A stretch of DNA of 64,000 nucleotides from an uncultured Anaerolineales bacterium (GTDB lineage: Bacteria; Chloroflexota; Anaerolineae; Aggregatilineales; Aggregatilineaceae): positions 82,486 through 146,485 of the forward strand of contig CAKZOB010000073.1 in the NCBI GenBank assembly GCA_937135955.1. Direction: 5' to 3'. Of the stretch, positions 35,076 to 43,923 are shown piece by piece. The position numbers were made by a program, and so were the translations under genes. The notes below the pieces were generated by a model. That model searched no databases. It had not been told where the DNA came from and saw nothing but the letters and a program-made list of their open reading frames with translations. Positions within the stretch are counted from its first letter, which is position 1, and each line of letters opens with the position of its first letter.

Positions 35076-36037
35076 GACGGCAGACTCCAGGTGATCAGCC
35101 CGTCGGCGTTGCGCCCGGCTACCAGCAGGCCGCGTTGCGTCAGCCGGTTGAGATTGCCCAACATGCCATAGCTGAAGTCCTGGTTGGCGGCGGCGGGCCA
35201 CGACCCCAGGCGCGGCCCCAACGTCTCGACCGCCTGGCGCAGGGTATAAGCGGGGTGTTCGTGCGCGAAGTCGAGCAGCGCCCGCTCGACCAATAGGCAG
35301 AAGTTGCGGCTCTCGCGCAGGAACTCGCTCACCTGCGGCCCCGTCTGCACCGGCCAGTGCGCCGGAGAGAGGGTCTCGATGTCCATTGCCGCTAGCCGGT
35401 CGAGGGTGGCCAGGTACGTATCTACATAGCAGTAGGTGGGTGGCATGGCCGGTTCCCAATCCTGGTCGAGGATGGCATTCCACAGCCCGGCCTCGCCTGC
35501 GACCAGCGTCTTGCTGCGCGGATCGTAGACGGTCAGGTGTCCCCAGGTGTGCCCCGGCGTGTGAATCACTTCCACGACCCAGTCCGGCCCCAGCCGGAAC
35601 GTCTCGCCCCCCTCCAGCGTCACGTCGAGCGGGTGACTCAGGCACTGCTGACGAATGCCCGCCTTGCCCTCCTCGCCATAGCCGATGCCGTGATCGCGCT
35701 CGAACTGACTGTAGCGCCCGCGGATCAACGCTTCGGTATCCTCCACCCAGGGGCGATCGAGGGTGTGACACATCAACAGGGCGTTTGGCGCAGCCTGTTT
35801 TATGGGCGCGTTCCCGCCCTGATGATCGAGGTCGGAGTGTGAGATCAGGATATAGGTCAGGCGTTCCGGCGGCAGGCCGACCGTTTCCATGTAGGGCAGG
35901 ATTTCCTGAGCGGGGTTGTGCGCACAGCCGGTATCTATCAGCATGGTCGCATCCTGCCCGACCAGCAAATGCACGTAGACCATGCGCTTGTTGCCGAAGG
36001 CGCACTTGATGCGATGAACGCCAGGTGCTATTTCCAC
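35072..36037 (-). CDS. Metallo-beta-lactamase-fold hydrolase
   Basis: The 321-aa protein carries the MBL zinc-site segment HSDLDHQGG (67-75, an HxDxDH variant), an [14 protein letters not shown] motif further on and a conserved SPAHWPV. In this operon a lactonase that opens a sugar lactone would fit, but the family is broad. GTG 36037 with AAAGGGGG upstream is the start; the more upstream frame is not MBL-like. Its stop overlaps the FAH start. The C-terminal 90 residues are winged-helix-like, as is common in this family. Confidence 0.88.
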   Translation of the reverse strand: MEIAPGVHRIKCAFGNKRMVYVHLLVGQDATMLIDTGCAHNPAQEILPYMETVGLPPERLTYILISHSDLDHQGGNAPIKQAAPNALLMCHTLDRPWVEDTEALIRGRYSQFERDHGIGYGEEGKAGIRQQCLSHPLDVTLEGGETFRLGPDWVVEVIHTPGHTWGHLTVYDPRSKTLVAGEAGLWNAILDQDWEPAMPPTYCYVDTYLATLDRLAAMDIETLSPAHWPVQTGPQVSEFLRESRNFCLLVERALLDFAHEHPAYTLRQAVETLGPRLGSWPAAANQDFSYGMLGNLNRLTQRGLLVAGRNADGLITWSLPS

Positions 36038-36069
36038 AATGACCCCCTTTTGGACTGACTGCGGGCACT

Positions 36070-36867
36070 CTACGGGCACCCCTGCGGCTGATCTGACGGC
36101 TGCTGGCCCTTGACCCCTATGCCGCCGTCCACCTGAAAATTGGCCCCCGTGACAAAGCTCGCCTCGTCGGAGGCCAGGAACAGACATACGTTGGCGACTT
36201 CTTCGATGGTGCCCACCCGCCCGATGGGGTGCATCTGGTCGAACTGACGGCGGATTACTTCGGGGTCGGACTGCGCGGCGACGAAATCGTGCAGCATGGG
36301 CGAATCAATGGTGCCCGGCGAAACAGCGTTGACGCGAATGCCACACGGCGCGTAATCGGTGGACATGGCCCGCGCCAGGGCGATCAGCGCCCCCTTGGTC
36401 GCCGAATAGACCGCCAGCCCCGGCAGGCCCAGCACGCCGGTGACGCTCGCCATGTGAATGATGCTGCCGCGCCCAACTGTCAGCATGTCCGGGATCACCG
36501 CCCGGCTGACCAGGTATGCCCCGCGCAGGTTGACGGCCACGCAGCGCTCAAAGTCGTCAGGCGGAGTCTCGTGCAGCCGTCCTGCGGGCAGGACGGCAGC
36601 GTTGTTGACCAGCACGGTCACCGGCCCGAAATGCTCGCGCAACGCAGCGACGGCAGCGTGCACCTGCGCTTCGTCGCGCACGTCGGCCCCCAGCGCCAAC
36701 GCCTGCCCGCCGAAACTGGCGATTTCGTCCACAACTGTTTGGCTGTCACACTGGCGCAGGTCCAACACGCCCACCCGCGCGCCCTCGTGCGCAAAGCGCA
36801 GCGCGATTCCGCGCCCGATGCCGCGCGCCGCGCCGGTGATCAGAGCTACTTTACCTTCCAGTCGCAT
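36070..36867 (-). CDS. Short-chain dehydrogenase/reductase (SDR), copy 1
   Basis: The 265-aa classical SDR has [10 protein letters not shown] (11-20), the NNAAV segment, Ser in HMASVTG and catalytic Tyr/Lys in [10 protein letters not shown], and ends with [10 protein letters not shown]. It should oxidise a sugar or a 2-keto-3-deoxy acid with NAD(P). ATG 36867 has GGGGGAG upstream. It lies 11 nt after the second SDR and 32 nt before the MBL gene. In the diketo-hydrolase scheme one SDR makes the lactone and the other the 4-keto group; which does which is not known. Confidence 0.9.
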   Translation of the reverse strand: MRLEGKVALITGAARGIGRGIALRFAHEGARVGVLDLRQCDSQTVVDEIASFGGQALALGADVRDEAQVHAAVAALREHFGPVTVLVNNAAVLPAGRLHETPPDDFERCVAVNLRGAYLVSRAVIPDMLTVGRGSIIHMASVTGVLGLPGLAVYSATKGALIALARAMSTDYAPCGIRVNAVSPGTIDSPMLHDFVAAQSDPEVIRRQFDQMHPIGRVGTIEEVANVCLFLASDEASFVTGANFQVDGGIGVKGQQPSDQPQGCP

Positions 36868-36878
36868 ACTCTCCCCCA

Positions 36879-37643
36879 TCAATCGAACTGGAACAGCGAA
36901 CAGCCACCATCGAGCGTCAGCACCGAGCCAGTCATATAAGCCGTCTGTGGGCTGGCCAGGTATACCACTGCCTGGGCAATTTCCACCGGCGTGCCCGGCG
37001 CACCCAGCGGGATCACTTTGGCCACGCGCGCCGCATAGGCCGGGTCTTCGCGCATCTGCCGCCCGGCCAGGCCCGCGTTGACAATGCCCGGAGCTATGGC
37101 GTTGGCGCGGATACCATAGGGGGCCAGTTCGCGGGCGGCCTGTTTCATGAGCATGTTCAATCCGGCCTTGCTCACAGTATACGGCGTGATCTCCGGCCAG
37201 GGAATCTGCGCCACCCAGGTGCTGGTGAAGATCAGGCGGCCCGGAATCTGACGGGCGACCATCACCCGCGCCACCGCCTGCGCCACGTGAAACGCGCCCG
37301 TCAGGTTGATCGCGAGATGGCGTTGCCACATTTCTGGCGTGACTTCCAAGAACGGCGCAGACTCGACGATGCCGGCGTTGATGCAGGCGATGTCTATGCC
37401 GCCTGTCTGCCCGACAACCTCGTCCAGCGCGCGGTCTACCGCCCCTCGATCGGTCACGTCCACCTGCTGGTAAATCACTGGCTTGCCCGCTTCCTGCACG
37501 CGGGCGATGCGCTCTTCTACATCGGCTGGCGGCCTGATGTCCCACAGCACGATGGCCGCCCCCTCGCGGGCCAGATGCACGGCCATCTCGTTGCCCATGT
37601 CACCGGCCCCGCCAGTGATCAGCGCCGTCTTGCCCCCCAGCAT
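36879..37643 (-). CDS. Short-chain dehydrogenase/reductase (SDR), copy 2
   Basis: The 254-aa SDR has [20 protein letters not shown] near the start, [10 protein letters not shown], Ser in IFTSTWVAQ and the catalytic pair in [13 protein letters not shown], and ends [14 protein letters not shown]. It is the first gene of the sugar operon running to 31346, and 11 nt separate it from SDR copy 1. The two are only distantly similar, which argues for different substrates and not for a recent duplication. Confidence 0.9.
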   Translation of the reverse strand: MLGGKTALITGGAGDMGNEMAVHLAREGAAIVLWDIRPPADVEERIARVQEAGKPVIYQQVDVTDRGAVDRALDEVVGQTGGIDIACINAGIVESAPFLEVTPEMWQRHLAINLTGAFHVAQAVARVMVARQIPGRLIFTSTWVAQIPWPEITPYTVSKAGLNMLMKQAARELAPYGIRANAIAPGIVNAGLAGRQMREDPAYAARVAKVIPLGAPGTPVEIAQAVVYLASPQTAYMTGSVLTLDGGCSLFQFD

Positions 37644-37982
37644 ATCCTCCTGCCTCCTGTCCTGCCCGGATTATGGGGCGTTTGTGTTTGCTTGACCAAA
37701 CCTATAAAGATACTATTATGTTTTGTTTAATCTGGCATATTCCGATTTAAAAAAGATGCTCTCCAGTATCTACTGCTGCGCTATTGATATTCCCTTGGGA
37801 GACGAGCGTCACGCCAGGGGCTGCCGGGGTGTGCAGCGACGCGCCTTGATGGGGGCAGAATTCACCCCAAAGCGCGCGGAGGCCACAGAGAATGGCACGG
37901 GATTGTTCCTCTGCGCCCTTTTATCTCGGTAATTCAAGAGCGTTGCCCAAAAGGTGAATGCACCCCGCCCTGATTTTCTCGG
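37644..37982. other. AT-rich control region of the sugar operon plus a family C repeat
   Basis: From 37680 to 37765 the sequence is markedly AT-rich compared with its surroundings (AACCTATAAAGATACTATTA and GGCATATTCCGATTTAAAAA). This is the natural site for the promoter of the minus-strand sugar operon. I cannot fix a -35/-10 pair or an operator. A plus-strand TTGACC with TATTAT 16 nt later is also visible but has no gene ahead of it. The part 37858-37936 (GAATTCACC to GGTAATTC) is a family C inverted repeat. Confidence 0.5.
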
Positions 37983-39353
37983 CTACTTCACCGCCAGCAA
38001 CTCTTCCCGCGTCGTGATGCCGCGCATGGTGTGCAGGAAGTCCTCCAGCGAGGCGCTGCGGGCGAGAATGCGCTCGATGGCCGGGCCGGTGGGATCGGCT
38101 CCTCCTGCGCCCGGCTCCCCCTGATACCCGCCATAGAAAGCGAAGTACGCCTGATTCAGCTTGCGAATGGGGTAGCCGTGCCGGGCGAATTTGCGCTGCT
38201 GCGCGGCCATGTAGACTTCCGCCGCCTCAACCATTCCCTGCCACAGCAGAAAGTCCACGCGGGCGCGGGTGACGGCCATCTCGCGGGCGAAGTCGAAGGG
38301 GGGCGGGGCGTCGGGGTCACGGGCGGGGGTGGGCGTCGCTGCAGCCATGACCGGCGCAGGGGTGAGGAATGACGGATACTGCGGAATGGGCACGTGCGGG
38401 TAGTAGCGGGCGATCACGCGCTGCGCCACCGCCCGCCCGAAGAAAGTCGCTGTCGTCTCGTTGATGATGCGCGTTTCGGGCCGTGTGTTGTATTCCCAGC
38501 CCAGCGGGTAGAAGACCAGGTAGTGATGCGCCCACTCGTGCGCCGTGACCTCGAAGACGCGCGCGAGCATGGCCGTCGGGTCGCCGGAAGACGGCTCGAC
38601 GATCATGGCCGGGTACAGGCTCAGCCCGCCCAACGGCACCACCAGTGAGGACACATTCAGGGCGGCATCAATGCGCGCTTCGAGCGCCTCGCGCTCTTCA
38701 ACAGTCAGCGCGTTCACATCCACGTTGGCGGCGACAGCGATGCGCTCGCGCGGGGAAACGATGAGCGCCATCGGCGTCTCGGTGAAGTGCATGGAGACGG
38801 GCGGCAACACCTGCCCCAGCACGCCGAAACCCTCCTCGGCTAGCACCGCCGACACCTGGCCTTCGATCAGGCTCTCCACCAGCGGCTGATTGTCCCGCAG
38901 GCGGGCGCGCAGCGCGTCGCGCTCGGCACGGAGGGGAGCGGCGGCAGCCTGCGGGTCGGACACAGCGGAGTCGGCGTAGAGGCGCTCGATACGCCGTTCG
39001 AGCGCCTGCACATCGCTGAGCGTTTGCACGTAGTCCAGCACCAACGCCCGCCCACGCTCGTCAGTCAGGTAGGGGGCGATGCCCAGCACAGCCTGCCCCA
39101 GCTTGCCCCACAGCGCGCCTACTTCCCAGGCGGCGTAGTCGAACAGATGAGGGCGCGCCAGCGCCGTCACGCGCGCGCTCAGCGATGTGTCGCGCACGGC
39201 TCCATCGCCCAGGGCGGCGATCAGCGCGACCGTCAGCGCCAGCCGCAGCAACGCGATCCACAGCGCCCGCAGAATACGCCGGACGCGACGCCAGAGTCGC
39301 CGCACAGCGACGATCGCGGTCTGCGCTGCGCGCCGGAGTAGAGCGATGGACAT
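37983..39353 (-). CDS. Membrane-anchored protein with HEXXH metallopeptidase-like motif
   Basis: The 456-aa protein has an Arg-rich N-terminus and one membrane helix (about 27-47; LRALWIALLRLALTVALIAA). After it come a charged helical segment and, at 272-276, a zinc-type motif in VTAHEWAHHYL (H272, E273, H276). The nearby INETTATFFG could supply a third ligand, Glu near 295. No family name comes to mind. The topology would place the active domain outside the cell. It is the first of a co-oriented run with the thioesterase-like and DUF429 genes upstream. Confidence 0.68.
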   Translation of the reverse strand: MSIALLRRAAQTAIVAVRRLWRRVRRILRALWIALLRLALTVALIAALGDGAVRDTSLSARVTALARPHLFDYAAWEVGALWGKLGQAVLGIAPYLTDERGRALVLDYVQTLSDVQALERRIERLYADSAVSDPQAAAAPLRAERDALRARLRDNQPLVESLIEGQVSAVLAEEGFGVLGQVLPPVSMHFTETPMALIVSPRERIAVAANVDVNALTVEEREALEARIDAALNVSSLVVPLGGLSLYPAMIVEPSSGDPTAMLARVFEVTAHEWAHHYLVFYPLGWEYNTRPETRIINETTATFFGRAVAQRVIARYYPHVPIPQYPSFLTPAPVMAAATPTPARDPDAPPPFDFAREMAVTRARVDFLLWQGMVEAAEVYMAAQQRKFARHGYPIRKLNQAYFAFYGGYQGEPGAGGADPTGPAIERILARSASLEDFLHTMRGITTREELLAVK

Positions 39354-39387
39354 TTACGACAGACTCCTGGCCCGCAAGCGCAGCGTC

Positions 39388-39795
39388 TCAGCCGCCCTTG
39401 GCCGCGACGCGCGCCTCGAAGCGGGCCTTATCCACCACAAAACGTTCGTGCGTGCCCGCGCCGATCTGTTCCATCTCGTCGTGCGCTTCTACGGCGAAGA
39501 TCAGCCGTCGCCCGTCCACCTCGACCAATCGAGCGATCGCCCGCACGGTCATGCCCACCGGCGTCGCGGCCAGATGCCGCACGTCCAGGTGCGTGCCGAC
39601 GGAGGTCTGCCCCGCGGGCAGATGCCCTTGCAGGGCAGCGACGGCTGCGCCTTCCAGCAGGGCGATCAGGGCGGGCGTGGAAAAGGCCCGCACATTGCCG
39701 CTGCCTAGCGCTGCGGCGGTGTGTGTCTCGTCCACGCGCAGGCTCAACTCGCCAGTCAGCCCTGGCGCGAGTGTCCCAGGGATGCTGTCGCTCAT
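39388..39795 (-). CDS. FlK-like acyl-CoA thioesterase (hot-dog fold)
   Basis: The 135-aa protein resembles fluoroacetyl-CoA thioesterase FlK and related stand-alone thioesterases. The catalytic residues are visible in the expected order: Thr in FSTPALIALLEGAAVAAL, Glu in the same helix, and His in VGTHLDVRHLAATPVG. The physiological substrate is probably a short acyl-CoA. It lies between DUF429 and the HEXXH protein on the minus strand. Confidence 0.82.
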   Translation of the reverse strand: MSDSIPGTLAPGLTGELSLRVDETHTAAALGSGNVRAFSTPALIALLEGAAVAALQGHLPAGQTSVGTHLDVRHLAATPVGMTVRAIARLVEVDGRRLIFAVEAHDEMEQIGAGTHERFVVDKARFEARVAAKGG

Positions 39796-39840
39796 AGATT
39801 CACCTCGCTAGATCAGTGCTTTTCCGTCTCAAACCTGGCA

Positions 39841-40662
39841 TTATGCCCCGGCAGCTGCCGGATCGACAATCCATCCTTCGAGCGGATCGGCGTCCGGCGG
39901 TACCCCATAACCGGACTGCCCGCTGGCCCAGGCCGCCTGCACGGCGCACAGCAGCGCATCCAGCCGATCGCCGCCGCCGTCGTTCAGCAGGGCTTCGGCC
40001 AGGTCATCCGACAGGTCGAGCGCGAAGCCATAGAGATCGTCGCAATGTTTTCGCAGTCCGGCCAGCACATCGCAGCGCGCGTCGCGCTGAGCCAGAGTCT
40101 GCCGGGCTGGGGAATCGCTTTTGTAGGGGCGCGTACCGATCCACCGCCGCGCGACCAGGGCGGGATAGGCCTCCAGCGCCATCCGGCTGTCGCCAGTTGG
40201 ACGGCAGGGGATGACCGACACCCCCGCCGCCAGCAGGCGCGGCGCACCCGCCCAGAACATACGCCCCACCGGCACGCGATGCACCATCAGCGGGCTGCGC
40301 GCTCCGACCAGCGCGTCAGTGCGGCGCAGCAGGTGTTTGTCGCCGGGGGGACGGGCGTCGCGATATGCTTTGAGCGCAGCCAGAAACTCATCGCGGCTCA
40401 GTGCACCTACGCGGGCCACCACCTCGGCCCAGCTTGCGCCCCAGCGCAGCGCACGGATTAGCGAGACCGGTTGACCAAAGGGGAAGTCGAAACCGGCGAC
40501 CCAGGGGCCGGGCCGCGCCAGAAACGTTTCGAAGGCGGCGAAGTCGGTCAGCGCCTCGACGTGCTGCAGGCGTAGTGCTCCCGCGGAGAGCACACACACC
40601 GCGCAGGTGATCGGCTTGCGCGGGCGGGGGGCGCTGGTGAAATCCACACCGAAGATGAGCAT
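39841..40662 (-). CDS. DUF429 family protein
   Basis: The 273-aa protein fits DUF429, an RNase-H-like fold family: it starts IFGVDFTSAP, has WVAGFDFPFGQP, and ends with an acidic DGGGDRLDALLCAVQAAW segment. The three acidic blocks are arranged as for an RNase-H-type metal site, but no activity is established. The role is unknown. Confidence 0.75.
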   Translation of the reverse strand: MLIFGVDFTSAPRPRKPITCAVCVLSAGALRLQHVEALTDFAAFETFLARPGPWVAGFDFPFGQPVSLIRALRWGASWAEVVARVGALSRDEFLAALKAYRDARPPGDKHLLRRTDALVGARSPLMVHRVPVGRMFWAGAPRLLAAGVSVIPCRPTGDSRMALEAYPALVARRWIGTRPYKSDSPARQTLAQRDARCDVLAGLRKHCDDLYGFALDLSDDLAEALLNDGGGDRLDALLCAVQAAWASGQSGYGVPPDADPLEGWIVDPAAAGA

Positions 40663-40767
40663 CGAGCGGTCAGCCTTCGGTCCTCGCCTCTTGCCAGATC
40701 AGTTATGATGGGTGAAACGTGCCTGGATCACCAACAACCCTGCCATAGCCTCCCTCTTGCTGACCGC

Positions 40768-40920
40768 TGAAAGACCGTTTGAAAAGCCCCCCTCAACCCC
40801 CGGCCCCTTCGCCCGCGCTGCGGGCGAAGGGGAGACGGGCCAGGTTTTCTCCCTCGCCCCATTGAGGGAGAGGGGTGGCGCGCAGCGCCGGGGTGAGGGG
40901 TTATCAAATGGTCTCTGAAA
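40768..40920. repeat. Palindromic interspersed repeat, family A2
   Basis: The block starts AAGACCGTTTGAAAAGCCC and ends, read inward on the other strand, AGAGACCATTTGATAACC, so the ends are inverted repeats. It contains CGCCCGCGCTGCGGGCG and GGCGCGCAGCGCC. CTGAAAG flanks both sides and may be a target duplication. It occupies most of the gap 40663-40934. Confidence 0.78.
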
Positions 40921-40934
40921 GCTGCTCGCCCTTC

Positions 40935-42266
40935 TCACAAATTGGGCACCAGATATGTTTCCAGCGCGTAGAACGCGAACAGCGCCAGCGCGCCGACCGC
41001 CCCCAGCGGCAACCAGTGTACAAGCGGTCGCCGCCCGGCGATCAGCCTCGCCCAGCCAGTCAACCCGGCTCCGACGACGAACGACAGCGGCACCAACGCC
41101 GGATAGAGATAGCGCCCCTGGAACTGCACGAAGCTGAGGTTGTAGAGGGCGAAAGCGGCGGTTACCAGCACGATCGTCGCGACGAAAAGGATCAGTGTAT
41201 CGCGCTCCACCCCGTCGAGCGCCAGCGGAAAGCGCGCGTGCCAGGCGTGAACGCTCGCGCCCGCCAGCAGCCCCAGCGTGATCACTCCCAGGATACGGTA
41301 TACCTGACCGGGTAGCGGCACGCTCATCCAGCCGAACTGTCCCCAGAAGCTGTGAAAGGTCGTGCGGAACAGATGCTCCAGGTACTGCCGTTCGCTGCCG
41401 CGGAGCACTACCTCGATGTACTCATCGGTGCGCATCTGCCCCACCGTGACTGCATCGTGACGATCCAGGCCGGTGAAGTCTGTCCCGCCGTAGACGTGCA
41501 GGTTGCGCCCCCACCACAGGCCGCCGAGCAGCAAAGCGGGCACGAGCACGGCGGCCAGGTGAGATACGAAAACCCGTCGCGACCAGCGTTCGCGTCGCCC
41601 GCGCAACAGGACGGACAGCAACACGATCCCGGCCAGGAAGTAGATAGTCGTCTTGGTGATCAACGCGAGAGCGGTCAGGACGCCGAGCATCGCCGGAGGG
41701 GCGCTTCGCGCTCCCCGCAGATAGGCGACCGCGGCCCACAGCGTCAGCGCGGCGATCAGCTCGGCCAGCGCGTCATTGTTGACGCTGCCCAGAATGCTGA
41801 GGTGTTGCGGCAGGAAGGCGACGAAGCCCGCTCCGCTGAGGGCCAGGCCCGGCTGTCTCGGCGCTGCTGCCCGCAGCGCGGCCCAGGTCGCGATCACCAC
41901 GCCCGCGCCCAACACGACGGAGACCAGCCGCAACGCCAGCAGGTCGCCGCCGCTCAGGGTGTAGACGGGGGCTGCCAGCAGATAGTAGAGCGGTGGCTGA
42001 TGATCTTCGTACTGGATCGTGTCCAAGCGGTCCAGCAACTCCGGTGCGAACTTACTCGCCTTCAGTTGCTCCTGATACTCCTGTTGCCAGTCGCCCGGCG
42101 CGATCACTGGCAGGCGACCCTCGTCGGCGATCTGCCGCACGTAGTTGTAATGCGCCGGTTCGTCAGGGGCCTGCCAGTCGGGAGTGCGGGCCGCGTACAG
42201 GACGCCCAACAGCAGGTACACTGCCAGGGTGACGGCCAGAACTGCCCCTTCAGCGCGACGACTCAT
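40935..42266 (-). CDS. Polytopic membrane protein, DUF2142/PMT-like glycosyltransferase fold
   Basis: The 443-aa protein has about ten hydrophobic helices and a large first outer loop containing PDEPAHYNYVRQIADEGRLP, the typical acidic DE motif seen in lipid-linked-sugar transferases of GT-C fold and in DUF2142. LPQHLSILGSVNNDALAELI follows. It may transfer a sugar to a surface polymer or protein, but the donor and acceptor are unknown. It stands alone between two repeat-filled gaps. Confidence 0.72.
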   Translation of the reverse strand: MSRRAEGAVLAVTLAVYLLLGVLYAARTPDWQAPDEPAHYNYVRQIADEGRLPVIAPGDWQQEYQEQLKASKFAPELLDRLDTIQYEDHQPPLYYLLAAPVYTLSGGDLLALRLVSVVLGAGVVIATWAALRAAAPRQPGLALSGAGFVAFLPQHLSILGSVNNDALAELIAALTLWAAVAYLRGARSAPPAMLGVLTALALITKTTIYFLAGIVLLSVLLRGRRERWSRRVFVSHLAAVLVPALLLGGLWWGRNLHVYGGTDFTGLDRHDAVTVGQMRTDEYIEVVLRGSERQYLEHLFRTTFHSFWGQFGWMSVPLPGQVYRILGVITLGLLAGASVHAWHARFPLALDGVERDTLILFVATIVLVTAAFALYNLSFVQFQGRYLYPALVPLSFVVGAGLTGWARLIAGRRPLVHWLPLGAVGALALFAFYALETYLVPNL

Positions 42267-42581
42267 GTGACTTCCTCCGACAGCGAGGAATAGACCGCGC
42301 CCGGAAGGGTCACAACTGCGGGGCGGAAGTGCTGAGGAAAAGCGCGGACGGGAGACTCGATAACCTGGAATGAAGCGTCGGGCAGATAGTCCGCTCTGTC
42401 CCGGCTGCTCTCACTCCCTGGTCTCGCTGTGCTTGGCTTTCCCCCACAGATGGCTGAGAGGAAACGAGACACATCAGCGCCAGGTGAAGGTGAGGTCAAC
42501 CAGCGGAATCCGCAAGGCTTTTCCAAGATCGCCGCTCTGCCCATCTCCGCGCCCTCTGCGCCCTCCGGCGTGTGACTCTGC
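42267..42581. other. Intergenic gap with remnants of repeats
   Basis: This 315-bp gap holds a family B-like fragment (GGTGAGGTCAACCAGCGGAA and CGCAAGGCTTTTCC, 42487-42526) and a short half of family C (CCGCGCCCTCTGCG, 42548-42561). I see no gene. Confidence 0.4.
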
Positions 42582-43550
42582 TCAGCCCCACAACGCCTGC
42601 AGAAAACGCACCTGCTCCAGTGTGTGATGGCTGCCGCCGCCTTCGTGATTGTTGTAGGGATAGATGCGGATGTCCTTGGGGGCATTGATGTAATTATAGG
42701 CGGCGAACACCGTGGAGGGCGGGCAGATCTTATCCATCAGCGCCGTCGAGTACAGCGCGCGCGCCTGACTGCGCGCCGCAAAGTGCATCCCATCGAAGTA
42801 GGACAGCGTGCGGAAGACGGTCTCGGTCTTGTCGCGATGGACGCTGAGAAAACGCACGATTTCCTGGTAGGGGTGCTCTTCGGTGAGGCCGATAGCCCGC
42901 CGGAAATGACACAGGAAGGGTACATTGGGCATAGCTACCGCCAGATCGGGCACCAGGCCGCTGACGGCGATGGTCAGCCCGCCGCCCTGACTGGTGCCGG
43001 TAGCCGCGATGCGCGTCGCCTCTACGGCGGGATGGCTGCGCACTGCCTCGATGGCACGCACGGCGTCGGTATACACACGGCGATAGTAGTAGGTGTGGGG
43101 GTCGAGAATGCCCAGGGTCATGAAGCCGGGCGCGTGAGGGCTGCTTCCATCGGGCAGATCGGGCGTGTCGCCCGGCTGCCACGCGCCCCCTTGCCCGCGC
43201 GTGTCCATCACCAGGTAGGCGAAACCGGCGTTGGGCCAGAGCAGCCAGTCGTGAGGGAAGCCACGTCCGCCACCGTAACCGATGTACTCTACCACACACG
43301 GCAGCGGCTTTGTCGCGCCGCGCGGCACCATGAACCACCCTTTGACCGGCTGCCCGCCGTAACCGGCGAAAGTCACGTCGTAGGTATCTACCAGCCGCAG
43401 CCCGAAGTCCACTGGCGCAAAGTGCGCCGCCAGGGGGTGCTGCCGCGCTTCCTGCAGGGTCTTTTGCCAGAATGCGTCGAAGTCCTCTGGCTCTTCACGC
43501 GGAGGCCGGTAGACGCGCAGTTCGTCCAACGACAGATCGAAGAACACCAC
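42582..43550 (-). CDS. Acetyl-xylan-esterase/cephalosporin-C deacetylase family (AXE1) hydrolase
   Basis: The 322-aa alpha/beta hydrolase has the nucleophile Ser187 in [10 protein letters not shown], an oxyanion segment [27 protein letters not shown] and the catalytic His in [14 protein letters not shown]. The family removes acetyl groups from plant polysaccharide or sugar oligomers. The start is a GTG at 43550 with AGGAG upstream. It has no signal peptide, so it would act on imported oligosaccharides. It is an isolated gene. Confidence 0.88.
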   Translation of the reverse strand: MVFFDLSLDELRVYRPPREEPEDFDAFWQKTLQEARQHPLAAHFAPVDFGLRLVDTYDVTFAGYGGQPVKGWFMVPRGATKPLPCVVEYIGYGGGRGFPHDWLLWPNAGFAYLVMDTRGQGGAWQPGDTPDLPDGSSPHAPGFMTLGILDPHTYYYRRVYTDAVRAIEAVRSHPAVEATRIAATGTSQGGGLTIAVSGLVPDLAVAMPNVPFLCHFRRAIGLTEEHPYQEIVRFLSVHRDKTETVFRTLSYFDGMHFAARSQARALYSTALMDKICPPSTVFAAYNYINAPKDIRIYPYNNHEGGGSHHTLEQVRFLQALWG

Positions 43551-43655
43551 AACCTTTCTCCTTTTCGCAGGTACCAGCCAGATAACTCCCTCAACTGTAA
43601 CACGGACGGCCCTTTTGCGCCTTAGAACGGCGATTTTGACCCCCTACCTGTGACA

Positions 43656-43845
43656 CTTATCATTACCCACATCTTGAGCCGATGGCCCTCCCCCCCCGGC
43701 CCCTTCTCCCGCGCTGCGGGCGAAGGGGAGCACTCGCGCGAAAGACATTAAGTCCCCTCTCCCTCGCGACTGCGTCGCGGGGCGAGGTCAGGGATTTAGG
43801 GGTGAGGGGCAGCAGACTGCTGCAGATTGCCTGTCACATTTTGCA
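43656..43845. repeat. Palindromic interspersed repeat, family A
   Basis: This copy begins CTTATCATTACCCACATCTT, identical to the left end of the element inserted at 33902, and ends in GGCAGCAGACTGCTGCAGAT, matching the far end of the copy at 5385. TGTGACA occurs at both outer edges in inverted orientation. The interior has the usual CGCGCTGCGGGCG and CGCGACTGCGTCGCG hairpins. Confidence 0.8.
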
Positions 43846-43859
43846 CGCACCCGGAGCAC

Positions 43860-43896
43860 AAAACGCCCCCGCGCCGACAGAGTCCGCACGGGGGCG
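43860..43896 (-). terminator. Rho-independent terminator of thrS
   Basis: CGCCCCCG (43864-43871) pairs with CGGGGGCG (43889-43896). On the minus strand the stem is followed by TTTT (plus-strand A at 43860-43863). It lies 27 nt after the ThrRS stop. Confidence 0.85.
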
Positions 43897-43923
43897 ATGT
43901 GTTTTCACCAACTGCCGTCCAGC

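Noticed and set aside
35076..36068. N-terminal extension that would fuse to the FAH protein
   Set aside because: This part is an alternate frame of the MBL gene; the FAH protein has a good start at 35075 coupled to the MBL stop.
37723..37932. A 69-aa plus-strand frame in the sugar operon control region
   Set aside because: It has no ribosome site and crosses the family C repeat.
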